Assembly: GCA_900547785.1 (NCBI GenBank) | Contig: URIB01000005.1 | Location: 1-64,000 of the forward strand | DNA: 64,000 nt | Origin: an uncultured Dialister sp. | GTDB lineage: Bacteria; Bacillota; Negativicutes; Veillonellales; Dialisteraceae | Reading direction: 5' to 3' | Shown: piece after piece, positions 16,228-24,720 of the stretch | Layout: every line of letters starts with the position of its first letter | Numbering within the stretch: position 1 is the first letter of the stretch | The notes under the pieces: generated by a model | Databases searched by the model: none | Told to the model about the DNA's origin: nothing | What the model saw: only the letters and a program-made list of their open reading frames with translations | Translations under genes and position numbers: made by a program

Positions 16228-17238
16228 TTATACGCGGGATACTAAAGGATCCAGCTCGCTTCTTTCTGAATGATCATTCTCTTCATCATCGAACCGCGGA
16301 TTGAGATAGTTCGTATAGGCCCAGGCAAGAACGGCACCCGATATGGTGAACCAGGCGGAGAATAAGGCGCCGGGAATGACAGCGGCGGGCATGGCGGCAA
16401 AATGTACTTTGGCAAGGCCTGTAGCGAGTCCGGAATTTTGCATACCCACTTCGATAGAAAGGGTGACCGCTTTTTTCCAGGAAAGACCGCATATTTTTGC
16501 TACAAGAAATCCTAAGAGATAACCGCAAACATTGAAAAGAACAACAGCCAGGAGTATCACGCCGAAATGGTTCATCAGCGCGTCACGGGAAGCACCGACG
16601 ACGCCGGCAAGAATAAGACAGATGGTAACGGAAGATACGCCGGGGGTGTATTCGGACGCCCATTGTCCCCATTTGGGCAGAAGAGATTTCAGAAGAAGTC
16701 CTAATGCGACAGGCAGTATAACGATTTCCAATATGGATAAAAACATGGAAGCCGGATCAAAACGGATTTCTTTTCCTATGAGCAGAAAAGTAAGAAGAGG
16801 CGTCATGACAGGAGATAACAATGTAGAAGCGGAAGTCATGGTGACCGAGTAAGCGAGATCGCCTTTGCTCATATAGGTAATCACGTTCGAGGTGGTGCCT
16901 CCGGGACAGGTTCCGAGAAGAACAAGACCGGCAGTAAGCGGGGCATCAAGTTCAAATACTTTAGCGACGGCAAAAGCCAGAAGCGGCATGATGGTGTATT
17001 GAGCGACAGCACCGAGAAATACATCTTTCGGCCGCTTAAAGATGACAAGAAAATCTTTATAGTTAAGCGTTGTTCCCATACCAAACATGATGACACCCAG
17101 CAAAAGACTCAGGACGGATACGGGGCCGGCTTTACCGAGGACCCAGGTCCAATATTGGGGAAGTCCCAAACCGAGGACAAGAAAAACGACAGATAATAAA
17201 CCGAAATAGGCCGCAGCCTTTTGAAATAATTTTTTCAT
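16228..17238 (-). CDS. BASS-family (bile acid:Na+ symporter-like) transporter
   Basis: The 336-residue membrane protein has about ten helices and the BASS signatures GTTLNYKDF, LVLLGTCPGGTTSNVITYMSKGDLAYSVTMT and IEVGMQNSGLATGLA. Despite the family name, bacterial members carry diverse organic anions including 2-keto acids (for example ketopantoate). The ATG at 17238 is preferred over the GTG at 17241 because AAAGGA is eight bases before it and because the stop of a short upstream frame overlaps it as TGATG. The predicted Ile T-box upstream suggests a branched-chain amino-acid or keto-acid substrate (inference). Confidence 0.88.
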   Translation of the reverse strand: MKKLFQKAAAYFGLLSVVFLVLGLGLPQYWTWVLGKAGPVSVLSLLLGVIMFGMGTTLNYKDFLVIFKRPKDVFLGAVAQYTIMPLLAFAVAKVFELDAPLTAGLVLLGTCPGGTTSNVITYMSKGDLAYSVTMTSASTLLSPVMTPLLTFLLIGKEIRFDPASMFLSILEIVILPVALGLLLKSLLPKWGQWASEYTPGVSSVTICLILAGVVGASRDALMNHFGVILLAVVLFNVCGYLLGFLVAKICGLSWKKAVTLSIEVGMQNSGLATGLAKVHFAAMPAAVIPGALFSAWFTISGAVLAWAYTNYLNPRFDDEENDHSERSELDPLVSRV

Positions 17239-17318
17239 CACGAATATCCTTTCTTTGCAACAGAATTTTTGGATTCAAACTTTACATAGACCGTTTTTTT
17301 ACGAATATCACTTTCCAA
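17238..17318 (-). CDS. 26-codon small ORF coupled to the BASS transporter
   Basis: This TTG-initiated frame lies six bases after a perfect AGGAGG (17325-17330 on the plus numbering). It encodes a 26-residue basic peptide (begins MESDIRKKTVYVKF, ends AKKGYS) and its TGA overlaps the transporter ATG as TGATG, the usual geometry for translational coupling. The peptide has no hydrophobic helix and no run of Ile codons. It is located after the T-box terminator and so is made only on read-through. No homologue is known to me; the strong ribosome site is the main evidence. Confidence 0.5.
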   Translation of the reverse strand: MESDIRKKTVYVKFESKNSVAKKGYS

Positions 17319-17380
17319 AATAGCCCTCCTTTGTCTTTGTTTGACACGTTTTGTTGAGAGCTTCCGATTGCAAAGGGAAA

Positions 17381-17650
17381 TAAAAAACCGCCCCTCAATC
17401 GAGGGACGGATCATTCCGCGTTACCACCCAGGTTCCTGAAAAAATCAGGCGCTCTACAACGTACTGACATACGCGTTTCCTATAACGTGGAAATAACGTC
17501 GGCACTTAATGGATTCGGTGCCGCTTCTCGGGGAGGATTTTCATTCACTGGCAAATACCGGCTTTCACCAAGACCCGGCTCGCTGCGATTTACAAAAGTC
17601 AATTACTCTTTCCCGTCAACGAATGTATTTTGTTTGCTCATTGCTGAGTT
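17381..17650 (-). promoter_or_regulatory. T-box leader, predicted Ile (AUC) specifier
   Basis: Read on the minus strand it has a GAGUAA stem I start, an AGCGAGCCGGG region with a UUGGUGAAAGCCGG apical part, then GAA-A-AUC followed by CUCCCCGAG; the AUC specifier is at 17538-17536. The T-box core GGGTGGTAACGCGG lies at about 17429-17416, and the terminator CCGTCCCTC/GAGGGGCGG (17409-17401 with 17396-17388) ends in a T run. It is positioned to control the small ORF, the BASS transporter and the dehydrogenase. Confidence 0.88.
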
Positions 17651-17656
17651 GAAACG

Positions 17657-17685
17657 ATTATATAGAATAACGTTCCGGATGTCAA
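17657..17685 (-). promoter_or_regulatory. Consensus promoter of the Ile T-box operon
   Basis: On the minus strand TTGACA (17685-17680), 17 bases, TATAAT (17662-17657): a perfect match to the vegetative consensus. Confidence 0.9.
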
Positions 17686-17896
17686 GACCGGAAAAATTTT
17701 TTTCAAAAGAAAACAGACATGCCGTGATTTCCGACATATTTATCTGTTTCTGCCGCTCAAGAAGGGGAGCGGCGGGATTTTCAGAAGGCGTTCCCTGATT
17801 CATCATTGAAACAGAAAAACAGGAAACGTAATTTCCGGGAAAACGCCGCGAGGTGATGAGGTGACGAAATGAGTAAAAGAAAAATGAAAACAGGTA

Positions 17897-17925
17897 TTGA
17901 TTAATTATGCATATATATGTATAAT
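17897..17925 (+). promoter_or_regulatory. argGH promoter with overlapping palindrome (candidate ArgR operator)
   Basis: TTGATT (17897-17902), 17 bases, TATAAT (17920-17925). A 22-bp near-perfect palindrome (17904-17925; outer arms ATTAT/ATAAT, inner CATATATATG) covers the spacer and the -10 box, an ideal place for a repressor. AT-rich palindromes of this kind are typical of ArgR boxes, but the usual TGAAT/ATTCA arms are not matched. Confidence 0.6.
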
Positions 17926-17964
17926 TATTTCAACTTAATTTTGTATATGAAAGGCGGTTATAAA

Positions 17965-19209
17965 ATGGAAACAATCGGGAAAGTGGTTCTTGCTTATTCG
18001 GGCGGACTGGATACGTCAGTCATTATTCCGTGGCTGAAAGAAAATTATCATTGCGAGGTGATTGCAGTGACGGTGAATCTGGGACAGCCGGAAGATTTTG
18101 AGGCGATTCATAAAAAAGCGCTGGCATCGGGAGCGGCGTATGCGGAAACCCTGGATATGAGAAAAGAATTTATCGAAGAATATGCCTACAAAGTGCTTCA
18201 GGCGGACGGAAAGTATGAAGGAAAATATCTGCTGGGAACGTCTTTTGCCCGTCCGCTCATCGGGAAATGTCTGGTGGATATGGCAAAGAAATATGGAGCA
18301 GATGCGATTTGTCACGGCGCAACGGGCAAAGGGAATGACCAGGTGCGCTTTGAGCTGGCGGTGAAAGCGCTTGACCCGCATATGAAAATCATTGCCCCCT
18401 GGAGAATCTGGGATTTGAAATCCAGAGAAGACGAGATGGCGTATGCGGCGGCTCATGGCGTACCGATTGACACCTATGATGAAAATCAGTCGGAAGAGGA
18501 AAAAGCGGCTAAAAAATATCCTTATTCCATGGATTGGAATATCTGGCATTTATCCCACGAGGGAGATGATTTGGAAAATCCGGCCAATCCGCCCCATAAA
18601 GATATGTATCTTGTGACCTGCGATCCGGAAGAAGCGCCGGATAAGCCCGAGATTGTGACGGTCGGTTTTGTCAAAGGGAAACCTGTTTCCGTTAATGGAA
18701 AAACGATGGACGGTGTGGAACTGGTTCATACATTAAATACAATAGGCGCAAAGCACGGAATCGGTATTGACGATCTGGTGGAGAACCGTCTGGTCGGTAT
18801 GAAATCCAGAGGGGTTTATGAAAATCCGGCGGGAGCGATTTTATTTTATGCCCACAGCGAATTGGAACGGCTCTGCCTTGACAGGGCGACACTCCATTTC
18901 AAAGAAGTGGCGGCGGTTAAGTACAGCGAACTCGTCTATGACGGCATGTGGTTTTCTCCTTTAAGAGAAGCACTTCAGGCGTTTTCCGATGAAACATCCA
19001 AAACGGTGACGGGAGAGGTCACGCTTCGCCTATATAAAGGAAATATTTTATCGCATGGGGCGAAGAGTCCATATTCACTCTATAACGAGGAGTTTGTCAC
19101 ATTTGGGGAAGATCATGTCTATAACCAGGCGGATGCGGAAGGATTTATCAACTTGTTCGGACTTCCTCTGACAATCCGTGCATTCATGAAGGAAAAGAAC
19201 GAACAATGA
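17965..19209 (+). CDS. argG: Argininosuccinate synthase
   Basis: The 414-residue enzyme joins citrulline and aspartate with ATP in arginine synthesis. The P-loop [17 protein letters not shown] is at the N terminus, and [15 protein letters not shown] and [15 protein letters not shown] are also typical. The start is the ATG at 17965, eight bases after AAGGCGG; an upstream in-frame ATG at 17917 lies inside the -10 region and cannot be used by this transcript. Its stop overlaps argH by four bases. Confidence 0.96.
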   Translation: METIGKVVLAYSGGLDTSVIIPWLKENYHCEVIAVTVNLGQPEDFEAIHKKALASGAAYAETLDMRKEFIEEYAYKVLQADGKYEGKYLLGTSFARPLIGKCLVDMAKKYGADAICHGATGKGNDQVRFELAVKALDPHMKIIAPWRIWDLKSREDEMAYAAAHGVPIDTYDENQSEEEKAAKKYPYSMDWNIWHLSHEGDDLENPANPPHKDMYLVTCDPEEAPDKPEIVTVGFVKGKPVSVNGKTMDGVELVHTLNTIGAKHGIGIDDLVENRLVGMKSRGVYENPAGAILFYAHSELERLCLDRATLHFKEVAAVKYSELVYDGMWFSPLREALQAFSDETSKTVTGEVTLRLYKGNILSHGAKSPYSLYNEEFVTFGEDHVYNQADAEGFINLFGLPLTIRAFMKEKNEQ

Positions 19210-20633
19210 GCGATATGATGTGGGGCGGCCGGTTCGGAAAAGAAGAAAACAAAAAGACGATGGATTTTAATGCATCCATTTCCTATGATTGCCGCATGTA
19301 CAAAGAAGATATTGCCGGCTCTATTGCTCATGCGATGATGCTTACGGAGTGCGGGCTCCTTTCGGAAGATGATTTCAAAAAAATAAAAAAAGGGCTGCTG
19401 AAAATCAAAAAACAAATAGAGGACGGGACCTTTCTCTTTTCGTCGGAATTGGAAGATATCCATATGAATATCGAAAAACGATTGACGGAAGATATCGGAG
19501 AGGCAGGGGCAAGACTCCATACGGCAAGAAGCAGAAATGACCAATGCGCCGTGGATCTCCATCTCTATATGCGCCGCCGTATGGCGGAATTGGCTGAAAA
19601 ATTGATTCACATGGAAGAAGCGTTGCTTCATCTTTCAAAAACGTATGCAGATGTGATTTTTCCCGGCTATACCCATATGCAGAGAGCCCAACCCGTTCTC
19701 TTCGGACATCACATGATGGCGTATGCGGCGATGCTGGAAAGAGACTTCCGTCGTCTGGAAGAATGCTATGCGATGGCGGACATATCACCGCTCGGCGCCT
19801 GTGCATTGGCAGGAACGACCTATCCGTCAGAACCTTTGAAAACGGCGGAACTGCTTCATTTTTCAAAGTGCTACGGAAACAGCATGGACGCCGTGTCGGA
19901 CAGAGATTATCTGATCCAGTTTCTGTCGTTTGCCTCTATTTGCATGATGCATCTTTCCCGTCTTTCCGAAGAACTCATCATCTGGAGTACGACGGAATTC
20001 GGATGGATTGAGCTTGATGATGGATACAGCACGGGAAGTTCCATCATGCCGCAGAAAAAGAATCCCGATATCTGCGAACTTGTCCGCGGAAAAACGGGAA
20101 GAATTTACGGACATCTCACCGCGCTCCTTACGGTGATGAAAGGACTGCCGCTGGCATACAATAAGGATATGCAGGAAGACAAAGAAGGGGTGTTCGATAC
20201 GATAGATACCTTGGGATTTGCTTTGGATATTTATGCGGATATGCTCATGACAATGAAAGTGAACGGACAAAGAACAAGAGAAGTTTTGGAAAATGATTTC
20301 TCCAATGCGACGGATATGGCGGATTATTTGACGAAAAAAGGACTTCCCTTCAGAAAAGCACACGCCGTTGTGGGAGAGGCGGTATCTTACTGCATCACTC
20401 ATCAAAAAGTGCTTGCCGGACTTTCCATGAAAGAACTGAAATCCATGAGCCCTCTTTTCGAAGAAGATATGTATGAGGTGCTTTCCATAAAGAACTGCAT
20501 AAAAAATAGAGAAAGTTACGGAGGTACGGGACCGCAGCAACTGGCAAGACAGCAGGTGGAAATGACAGGTATATTAGAAAAGCAAAAAGAAAAAACAGAC
20601 ATGTGGAAAAAAGAGAATGCTTTTTTAGAATAA
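19206..20633 (+). CDS. argH: Argininosuccinate lyase
   Basis: The 475-residue enzyme splits argininosuccinate to arginine and fumarate. It begins [10 protein letters not shown], shows [29 protein letters not shown] and the fumarase/aspartase-superfamily signature [12 protein letters not shown] with the catalytic Ser loop. The ATG overlaps the argG stop (ATGA). Only the last two arginine steps are encoded here, so earlier steps or citrulline come from elsewhere. Confidence 0.96.
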   Translation: MSDMMWGGRFGKEENKKTMDFNASISYDCRMYKEDIAGSIAHAMMLTECGLLSEDDFKKIKKGLLKIKKQIEDGTFLFSSELEDIHMNIEKRLTEDIGEAGARLHTARSRNDQCAVDLHLYMRRRMAELAEKLIHMEEALLHLSKTYADVIFPGYTHMQRAQPVLFGHHMMAYAAMLERDFRRLEECYAMADISPLGACALAGTTYPSEPLKTAELLHFSKCYGNSMDAVSDRDYLIQFLSFASICMMHLSRLSEELIIWSTTEFGWIELDDGYSTGSSIMPQKKNPDICELVRGKTGRIYGHLTALLTVMKGLPLAYNKDMQEDKEGVFDTIDTLGFALDIYADMLMTMKVNGQRTREVLENDFSNATDMADYLTKKGLPFRKAHAVVGEAVSYCITHQKVLAGLSMKELKSMSPLFEEDMYEVLSIKNCIKNRESYGGTGPQQLARQQVEMTGILEKQKEKTDMWKKENAFLE

Positions 20634-20650
20634 GTAAGACAGAAAGGAAT

Positions 20651-20700
20651 AAAACTCTCTTTCCCGGAAGGTGTGAAGCGGGGAAAGAGAGTTTTATTTT
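20651..20700 (+). terminator. Strong terminator after argGH
   Basis: AAAACTCTCTTTCCC (20651-20665) pairs with GGGAAAGAGAGTTTT (20681-20695), 15 bp, followed by a T-rich run. Confidence 0.92.
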
Positions 20701-20841
20701 TAGTAAAAATATATCGGCAGCGGATTTGCTTTGTTCGAAAATCGGGACAAACAATAAAAAAAGAGAAAGTTTCAAAGCGTTAATAAACCTATAGGAGTAT
20801 ATGTAATTCAAGGTTAATTCCATGCTTTTGTTTATAAATGG

Positions 20842-20870
20842 TTGCTTAATATTATAATTTGTTTTATAAT
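20842..20870 (+). promoter_or_regulatory. Promoter of the cbiMNQO operon
   Basis: TTGCTT (20842-20847), 17 bases, TATAAT (20865-20870). It predicts a leader of about 230 bases before cbiM. Confidence 0.7.
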
Positions 20871-20877
20871 ATAAAAA

Positions 20878-21100
20878 GACGGAAATGTCCGGAAAAAGAT
20901 TTGTTCTGATGAAAACACAGTCAATCATAGCCCCAAGAAATCGAGTGAACTACGGTATCTTGGGGTCTTATTATGACAATTTTCTGTCGTTTCGATTGGA
21001 AACGGAACTTTTTATTATGAAATAGAAGAAAGGGAAACGATTTCCGATTTCTTTTATTTGTATAAAGTCGGCATCTGTTAATTTATTTTTATCAGGAGGA
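20878..21100 (+). other. Long structured 5' leader of cbiMNQO
   Basis: The leader holds an 8-bp perfect hairpin CCCCAAGA/TCTTGGGG (20931-20938 with 20958-20965) around a 19-base loop and followed by TCTTATT, then GACA/TGTC and CGTTTC/GAAACG (20988-20993 with 20999-21004) hairpins and a GGAAA/TTTCC hairpin near 21038. No B12-box (GCCACTG) and no NiCo-riboswitch motif were recognised. It contains no gene. It could be a metal- or cofactor-sensing element or just a structured UTR. Confidence 0.45.
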
Positions 21101-21108
21101 TGTATTAC

Positions 21109-21885
21109 ATGGAAGAAAAGAAAATGAATCAGACGGGTAAAAAGTCAGCATTCTGGCTTAAAACCGCCTCCGTTTTTGCGGCGCTTACCGGTATCGTGCC
21201 GACAACGCAGGCTATGCATATCATGGAAGGATATTTGCCGCCGGAGTATTGCATTATGTGGGGCGTTATCTGCTTGCCCTTTTTAGTAGCCGGGTATCTT
21301 TCTATCCGGAAAATTTTGCAGCGTAATCGCCGGGCGGTCACTCTTCTGGCTATGGCAGGCGCATTCGTATTTGTTCTGTCGTCTTTGAAGATTCCGTCTG
21401 TTACGGGGAGCTGCTCCCACATGACAGGAACGGGATTGGGTGCTATTTTATTCGGACCGGCATCCATGAGCATTCTCGGCATTATTGTACTGCTTTTCCA
21501 GGCCGTACTTCTGGCTCACGGCGGCTTGACCACTTTGGGAGCCAACACATTCTCGATGGCTATCGCAGGACCTTTCATTTCTTATGCCGTTTTCAAGTTG
21601 GCAAGCAAAATGGGACTGGGCCGTCTTAAGGCTGTCTTTCTTGCCGCTTCTTTAGGAGATCTTCTGACGTACTGCGTGACCAGTTTCCAACTTGCTCTTG
21701 CATACCCGTCAGAGGTAGGCGGCATCCTGGTTTCTTTTGAAAAATTCATGGCCATCTTTGCATTGACACAAATTCCGCTTGCTATTATCGAAGGGATTCT
21801 TACGGTTATCATCGTCATCGGTATCGAAACATATGCAAAGCCGGAATTGAAAGCGATCGGATTTATCGGCGGGGAGGCGAAATAA
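21109..21885 (+). CDS. cbiM: Cobalt ECF transporter substrate-binding membrane subunit CbiM
   Basis: The 258-residue membrane protein is the Co2+-binding S component of an ECF transporter. The mature N terminus motif [17 protein letters not shown] (metal-binding Met-His) follows a signal-like hydrophobic segment, and [24 protein letters not shown] is diagnostic. The ATG at 21109 is chosen because AGGAGG is nine bases upstream; an ATG at 21100 would be directly on the ribosome site. First gene of cbiMNQO. Confidence 0.94.
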   Translation: MEEKKMNQTGKKSAFWLKTASVFAALTGIVPTTQAMHIMEGYLPPEYCIMWGVICLPFLVAGYLSIRKILQRNRRAVTLLAMAGAFVFVLSSLKIPSVTGSCSHMTGTGLGAILFGPASMSILGIIVLLFQAVLLAHGGLTTLGANTFSMAIAGPFISYAVFKLASKMGLGRLKAVFLAASLGDLLTYCVTSFQLALAYPSEVGGILVSFEKFMAIFALTQIPLAIIEGILTVIIVIGIETYAKPELKAIGFIGGEAK

Positions 21886-21886
21886 T

Positions 21887-22225
21887 ATGAGCGGAAATAA
21901 AAAGACAGTCATTACACTTCTGATTATCGTAGCACTCATGGCGGTAGCGCCGCTTTTGATGCTCAAAGACGCCGAATTCGGCGGTTCTGATGATGCGGCC
22001 GGCGGCGTAGTGGAAGAAATCCGCGGGGAAGAATATGAACCGTGGTTTACTCCGGTAGCGGAAACATTTATCGGCGGCGAGCTTCCCGGCGAAATTGAAA
22101 GTCTTCTTTTCTGTATCCAGACGGGTATCGGTGTCGGCGGCGTTGCTTTCTTGATGGGACGTTTCGTGGAACGTAAAAAATGGATAAAAGATGAAGATGA
22201 CGAAAGCGACAGCGCCAAGGTCTGA
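21887..22225 (+). CDS. cbiN: Cobalt ECF transporter accessory subunit CbiN
   Basis: The 112-residue protein has two membrane helices around an extracytoplasmic loop. It carries the CbiN signatures DAEFGGSDDAAGG, YEPWFTPVAE and GEIESLLFCIQTGIGVG. CbiN is specific to cobalt systems (nickel ones use NikN or NikL), which argues that the operon imports Co2+. The start is one base after the cbiM stop, with GGGGAGG inside the end of cbiM. Confidence 0.94.
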   Translation: MSGNKKTVITLLIIVALMAVAPLLMLKDAEFGGSDDAAGGVVEEIRGEEYEPWFTPVAETFIGGELPGEIESLLFCIQTGIGVGGVAFLMGRFVERKKWIKDEDDESDSAKV

Positions 22226-22279
22226 TATTTCTTTGCACAAAGTCAGACAGGTTGTGTAACAAATCGGGACAGGACGGCT

Positions 22280-23086
22280 ATGGCAAATAAAAAAGGGCAT
22301 AAGCACGGAGAAAAAGTTTTCTCTATTGATATGTATGCGTATCATTCAAAAATCAATCATTGGAATCCGGGGCTCAAAATCGGCCTTGCCGTTTTGATGC
22401 TTCTGTCGTGCATTCTTTTTGATAATCTCTATGTATCACTTCTGGTGATTTTATTAAGTGCTTTCCTCACAGTGGGGTTGGGAAAAATGCCTGCCCGGGA
22501 GTATATCAAACTTCTGAGTTTGCCGGTCGCCTTCCTTGTCATAGGCAGTATCATTATTGCGTTTAATTTTTCCCGGACGGAACAGGGATTATCGGGGATA
22601 TGGATTTTTTCTACCTATGTATTTGTTACACAGGACAGTCTTTCCACGGTGATTCACTTGTGGGGCAAAGCTTTCGGCGGCATCAGCGCTATGTTTATGA
22701 TGTCCCTTTCAACACCGTCCCATGAAATATTTTCCGTCCTGCGAAAAATGAAAGTGCCCGCACTGGTAATCGAACTGATGAATATGATTTACCGCTTTGT
22801 ATTTGTCATGGTCGATACGTTTGTGAGAATGAACAATTCGGCGGAATCCCGTCTGGGATATGCAAGTTGGCGCACCGCTTTACAAACTTTCGGGAATATA
22901 GCGGGCAATCTGCTTGTGGTATCCTTGAAAAAAGGATCGAATTATTATGATGCCATGGAATCCCGCTGTTATGACGGAGATCTTTTATTCTGGGAAACAG
23001 AGAAAAAAATCACTTCCGTCCAGATATGCTATGCGGCGGGAATCACTCTGCTTATCGGAGTCGTGTGGTTTTTGACCCGGGCATAA
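22280..23086 (+). CDS. cbiQ: ECF transporter T component CbiQ
   Basis: The 268-residue membrane coupling subunit has several helices and the EcfT signature in the C-terminal half: ESRLGYASWRT and, further on, DAMESRCYDGDLLF, which contact the ATPase. It lies 54 bases after cbiN and before cbiO. Confidence 0.92.
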   Translation: MANKKGHKHGEKVFSIDMYAYHSKINHWNPGLKIGLAVLMLLSCILFDNLYVSLLVILLSAFLTVGLGKMPAREYIKLLSLPVAFLVIGSIIIAFNFSRTEQGLSGIWIFSTYVFVTQDSLSTVIHLWGKAFGGISAMFMMSLSTPSHEIFSVLRKMKVPALVIELMNMIYRFVFVMVDTFVRMNNSAESRLGYASWRTALQTFGNIAGNLLVVSLKKGSNYYDAMESRCYDGDLLFWETEKKITSVQICYAAGITLLIGVVWFLTRA

Positions 23087-23113
23087 ATTCAGCACCGTGA
23101 AAGGAGTCCGTTT

Positions 23114-23944
23114 GTGGAAGATCATATAGTAAGTGTCCGTAATTTACGTTATTCGTATGGCGGAGAACGTGAAATTTTAAAGGGAATCAATGTGGATATA
23201 GAGGAAGGGCAGAGAGTGGCGGTCATCGGGACGAACGGGGCCGGTAAATCTACTTTTTTCTTAAATCTGAACGGGGTTCTCGAAGCCGATGAAGGTGAAA
23301 TTTATTTCCGCGGCAAAAAAATGACGAGAGAAAAAAAGGATTTGATGGAGCTCCGCCGAGGCATCGGTATCGTTTTCCAGGACGCGGACAATCAAATCAT
23401 AGCGACCACCGTCATGGGAGAAGTGAGTTTCGGTCCCATGAATTTGCGGCTGCCGAAAGAAGAAGTGGAAAGTCGTGTCAATGAAGCTTTGGAATATATG
23501 AATATTTCCGACTTTAAAGAAAGAGCGCCCCACTACCTTTCCGGCGGAGAAAAAAAGAGAGTCACCATTGCCGATATCATTGCCATGCATTCGGAGGTCA
23601 TGATTTTTGACGAACCGACGGCGGCTCTTGATCCTGTGAATGTCATCGCTTTGGAGGCGGTTTTGGAAAAGCTTTACCGCCAGGGAAAAACAATTCTTGT
23701 TTCCACCCACGATTTGGACTTTGCTTACCGCTGGGCAGAAAGAATCATCGTTTTTTGTGACGGACAGATTATTGCCGACGGAGTTCCCGAAGAAGTTTTC
23801 CGCAACGAAGAGGTTCTGAAACAAGCAAATCTGAAAAAACCGACAATGTTGGAAGTGGCGGAAATTCTGGCGGAGAAAAATCTGGGGCTGGACAAAAATC
23901 AATATCCTAAAAATGTTTCCGAACTGAGAAATATGTTGGAATGA
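23114..23944 (+). CDS. cbiO: ECF transporter ATPase CbiO
   Basis: The 276-residue ATPase has the Walker A motif GTNGAGKST, Q-loop VFQDADNQI (typical of ECF ATPases), signature LSGGEKKRV, Walker B VMIFDEPTAALDP and the switch His in STHDLDFA. The start is GTG at 23114 after AAAGGAG. It powers cobalt uptake with CbiM, N and Q and ends the operon before a terminator. Confidence 0.95.
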   Translation: MEDHIVSVRNLRYSYGGEREILKGINVDIEEGQRVAVIGTNGAGKSTFFLNLNGVLEADEGEIYFRGKKMTREKKDLMELRRGIGIVFQDADNQIIATTVMGEVSFGPMNLRLPKEEVESRVNEALEYMNISDFKERAPHYLSGGEKKRVTIADIIAMHSEVMIFDEPTAALDPVNVIALEAVLEKLYRQGKTILVSTHDLDFAYRWAERIIVFCDGQIIADGVPEEVFRNEEVLKQANLKKPTMLEVAEILAEKNLGLDKNQYPKNVSELRNMLE

Positions 23945-23966
23945 TTGTATAAAACAGCGGAATAAA

Positions 23967-23997
23967 AAAAGAGCGAAGAAAAATCTCCGCTCTTTTT
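23967..23997 (+). terminator. Terminator of cbiMNQO
   Basis: AAAGAGCG (23968-23975) pairs with CGCTCTTT, followed by T residues. Confidence 0.85.
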
Positions 23998-24112
23998 GCG
24001 TGGAAATGATTACCGGAGGTATGTATTGTCCATGAGCGTACAGCCCGAATATACCGCACAAAAATTTAAGGGTTGTTACTTGCGGCGGATTCAAAGCGGC
24101 AGGATTAGGCAG

Positions 24113-24140
24113 AAAAAAACGCCGCTCAATAGGAGTGGCG
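24113..24140 (-). terminator. Terminator of the arsR-type gene
   Basis: On the minus strand CGCCACTC (24140-24133) pairs with GAGCGGCG (24127-24120), followed by seven T residues (24119-24113). Confidence 0.85.
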
Positions 24141-24160
24141 CGGTTTGTTTTGGCGGGAAA

Positions 24161-24529
24161 TCAGTTTCCGAAAGGATCTTTTCCGTCCGGGCCGGGATTT
24201 TCCGGAATTTTGCAATATTTGATCTGTTCGCAGACACAGTTGTCTTTGAGTTTATAAAGTTCGGGGATAAAGTCCATGATTTTTGAAAACGTATCATCAT
24301 TGATAGAGTACTTTGTCCAGAGGCCTTCTCTGTGGGCATTGACGACGCCGGCCTCAATTAAGATTTTCATGTGATAACTCAAGGTGGACTGGGAAAGCGT
24401 GAAGTTGGAAAGAATGTCACAGGCGGACATTTCACGGCAGGAAAGCATATCCACTACACGAAGGCGTGTTTCATCAGATAACGCCTTGAAAATAGATGCA
24501 AATTGTTTGTAACTCGGTTCGAAATCCAT
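24161..24529 (-). CDS. ArsR-family winged-helix transcriptional regulator
   Basis: The 122-residue protein has the ArsR fold: FKALSDETRLRVVDMLSCREMSACDILSNFTLSQSTLSYHMKILIEAGVV, with recognition helix SQSTLSYHMKIL, then a beta-wing HREGLWTKYSIND. The C-terminal tail DNCVCEQIKYCKI holds three clustered cysteines that could bind a metal or sense thiols. The Cys in helix alpha3 (MLSC/SACD) resembles the ArsR/CadC metal site position but not the exact CVCDL motif. AGAGGA precedes the ATG. It converges on cbiO; its target is unknown and could be itself. Confidence 0.88.
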   Translation of the reverse strand: MDFEPSYKQFASIFKALSDETRLRVVDMLSCREMSACDILSNFTLSQSTLSYHMKILIEAGVVNAHREGLWTKYSINDDTFSKIMDFIPELYKLKDNCVCEQIKYCKIPENPGPDGKDPFGN

Positions 24530-24564
24530 AAAATCCTCTTTTCTGCCAAAAGTACATAATTCGG

Positions 24565-24589
24565 CATATTATCGATATATCTAAATATG
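24565..24589 (-). promoter_or_regulatory. Inverted repeat downstream of the arsR-type promoter (candidate operator)
   Basis: CATATT (24565-24570) and AATATG (24584-24589) form an inverted repeat just downstream of the -10 box, where an autorepressor would sit. Confidence 0.45.
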
Positions 24590-24594
24590 TTGTT

Positions 24595-24623
24595 ATTGTA
24601 AAGGATAGTTGAAATAATGTCAA
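24595..24623 (-). promoter_or_regulatory. Promoter of the arsR-type gene
   Basis: On the minus strand TTGACA (24623-24618), 17 bases, TACAAT (24600-24595). Confidence 0.85.
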
Positions 24624-24662
24624 CTGAAAATCAATTTCCTTTTTAAAAATCGTAAAATGAAA

Positions 24663-24706
24663 ATAAAAAACTCCCGTCCGGCTTCGGTTTCCGGAGAGAG
24701 TTTTTT
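24663..24706 (-). terminator. Terminator of the flavodoxin gene
   Basis: A long hairpin with arms AAAAACTC and GAGTTTTT and an inner TCCGG/CCGGA pair (around 24676-24695); it has T runs on both strands. Confidence 0.8.
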
Positions 24707-24720
24707 AATGTTTGTGTGAT

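Noticed and set aside
17487..17798. 103-residue frame over the Ile T-box
   Set aside because: It is antisense to a structured RNA and a consensus promoter.
20878..21108. Cobalamin or NiCo riboswitch before cbiM
   Set aside because: Neither the B12 box nor the NiCo motif was found by eye, so it is listed only as an unassigned leader.
24033..24286. Plus-strand frame starting MSVQPEYTAQ after a CGGAGG
   Set aside because: It runs through the arsR terminator and antisense into the arsR gene; codon pattern is poor and no family is recognised.
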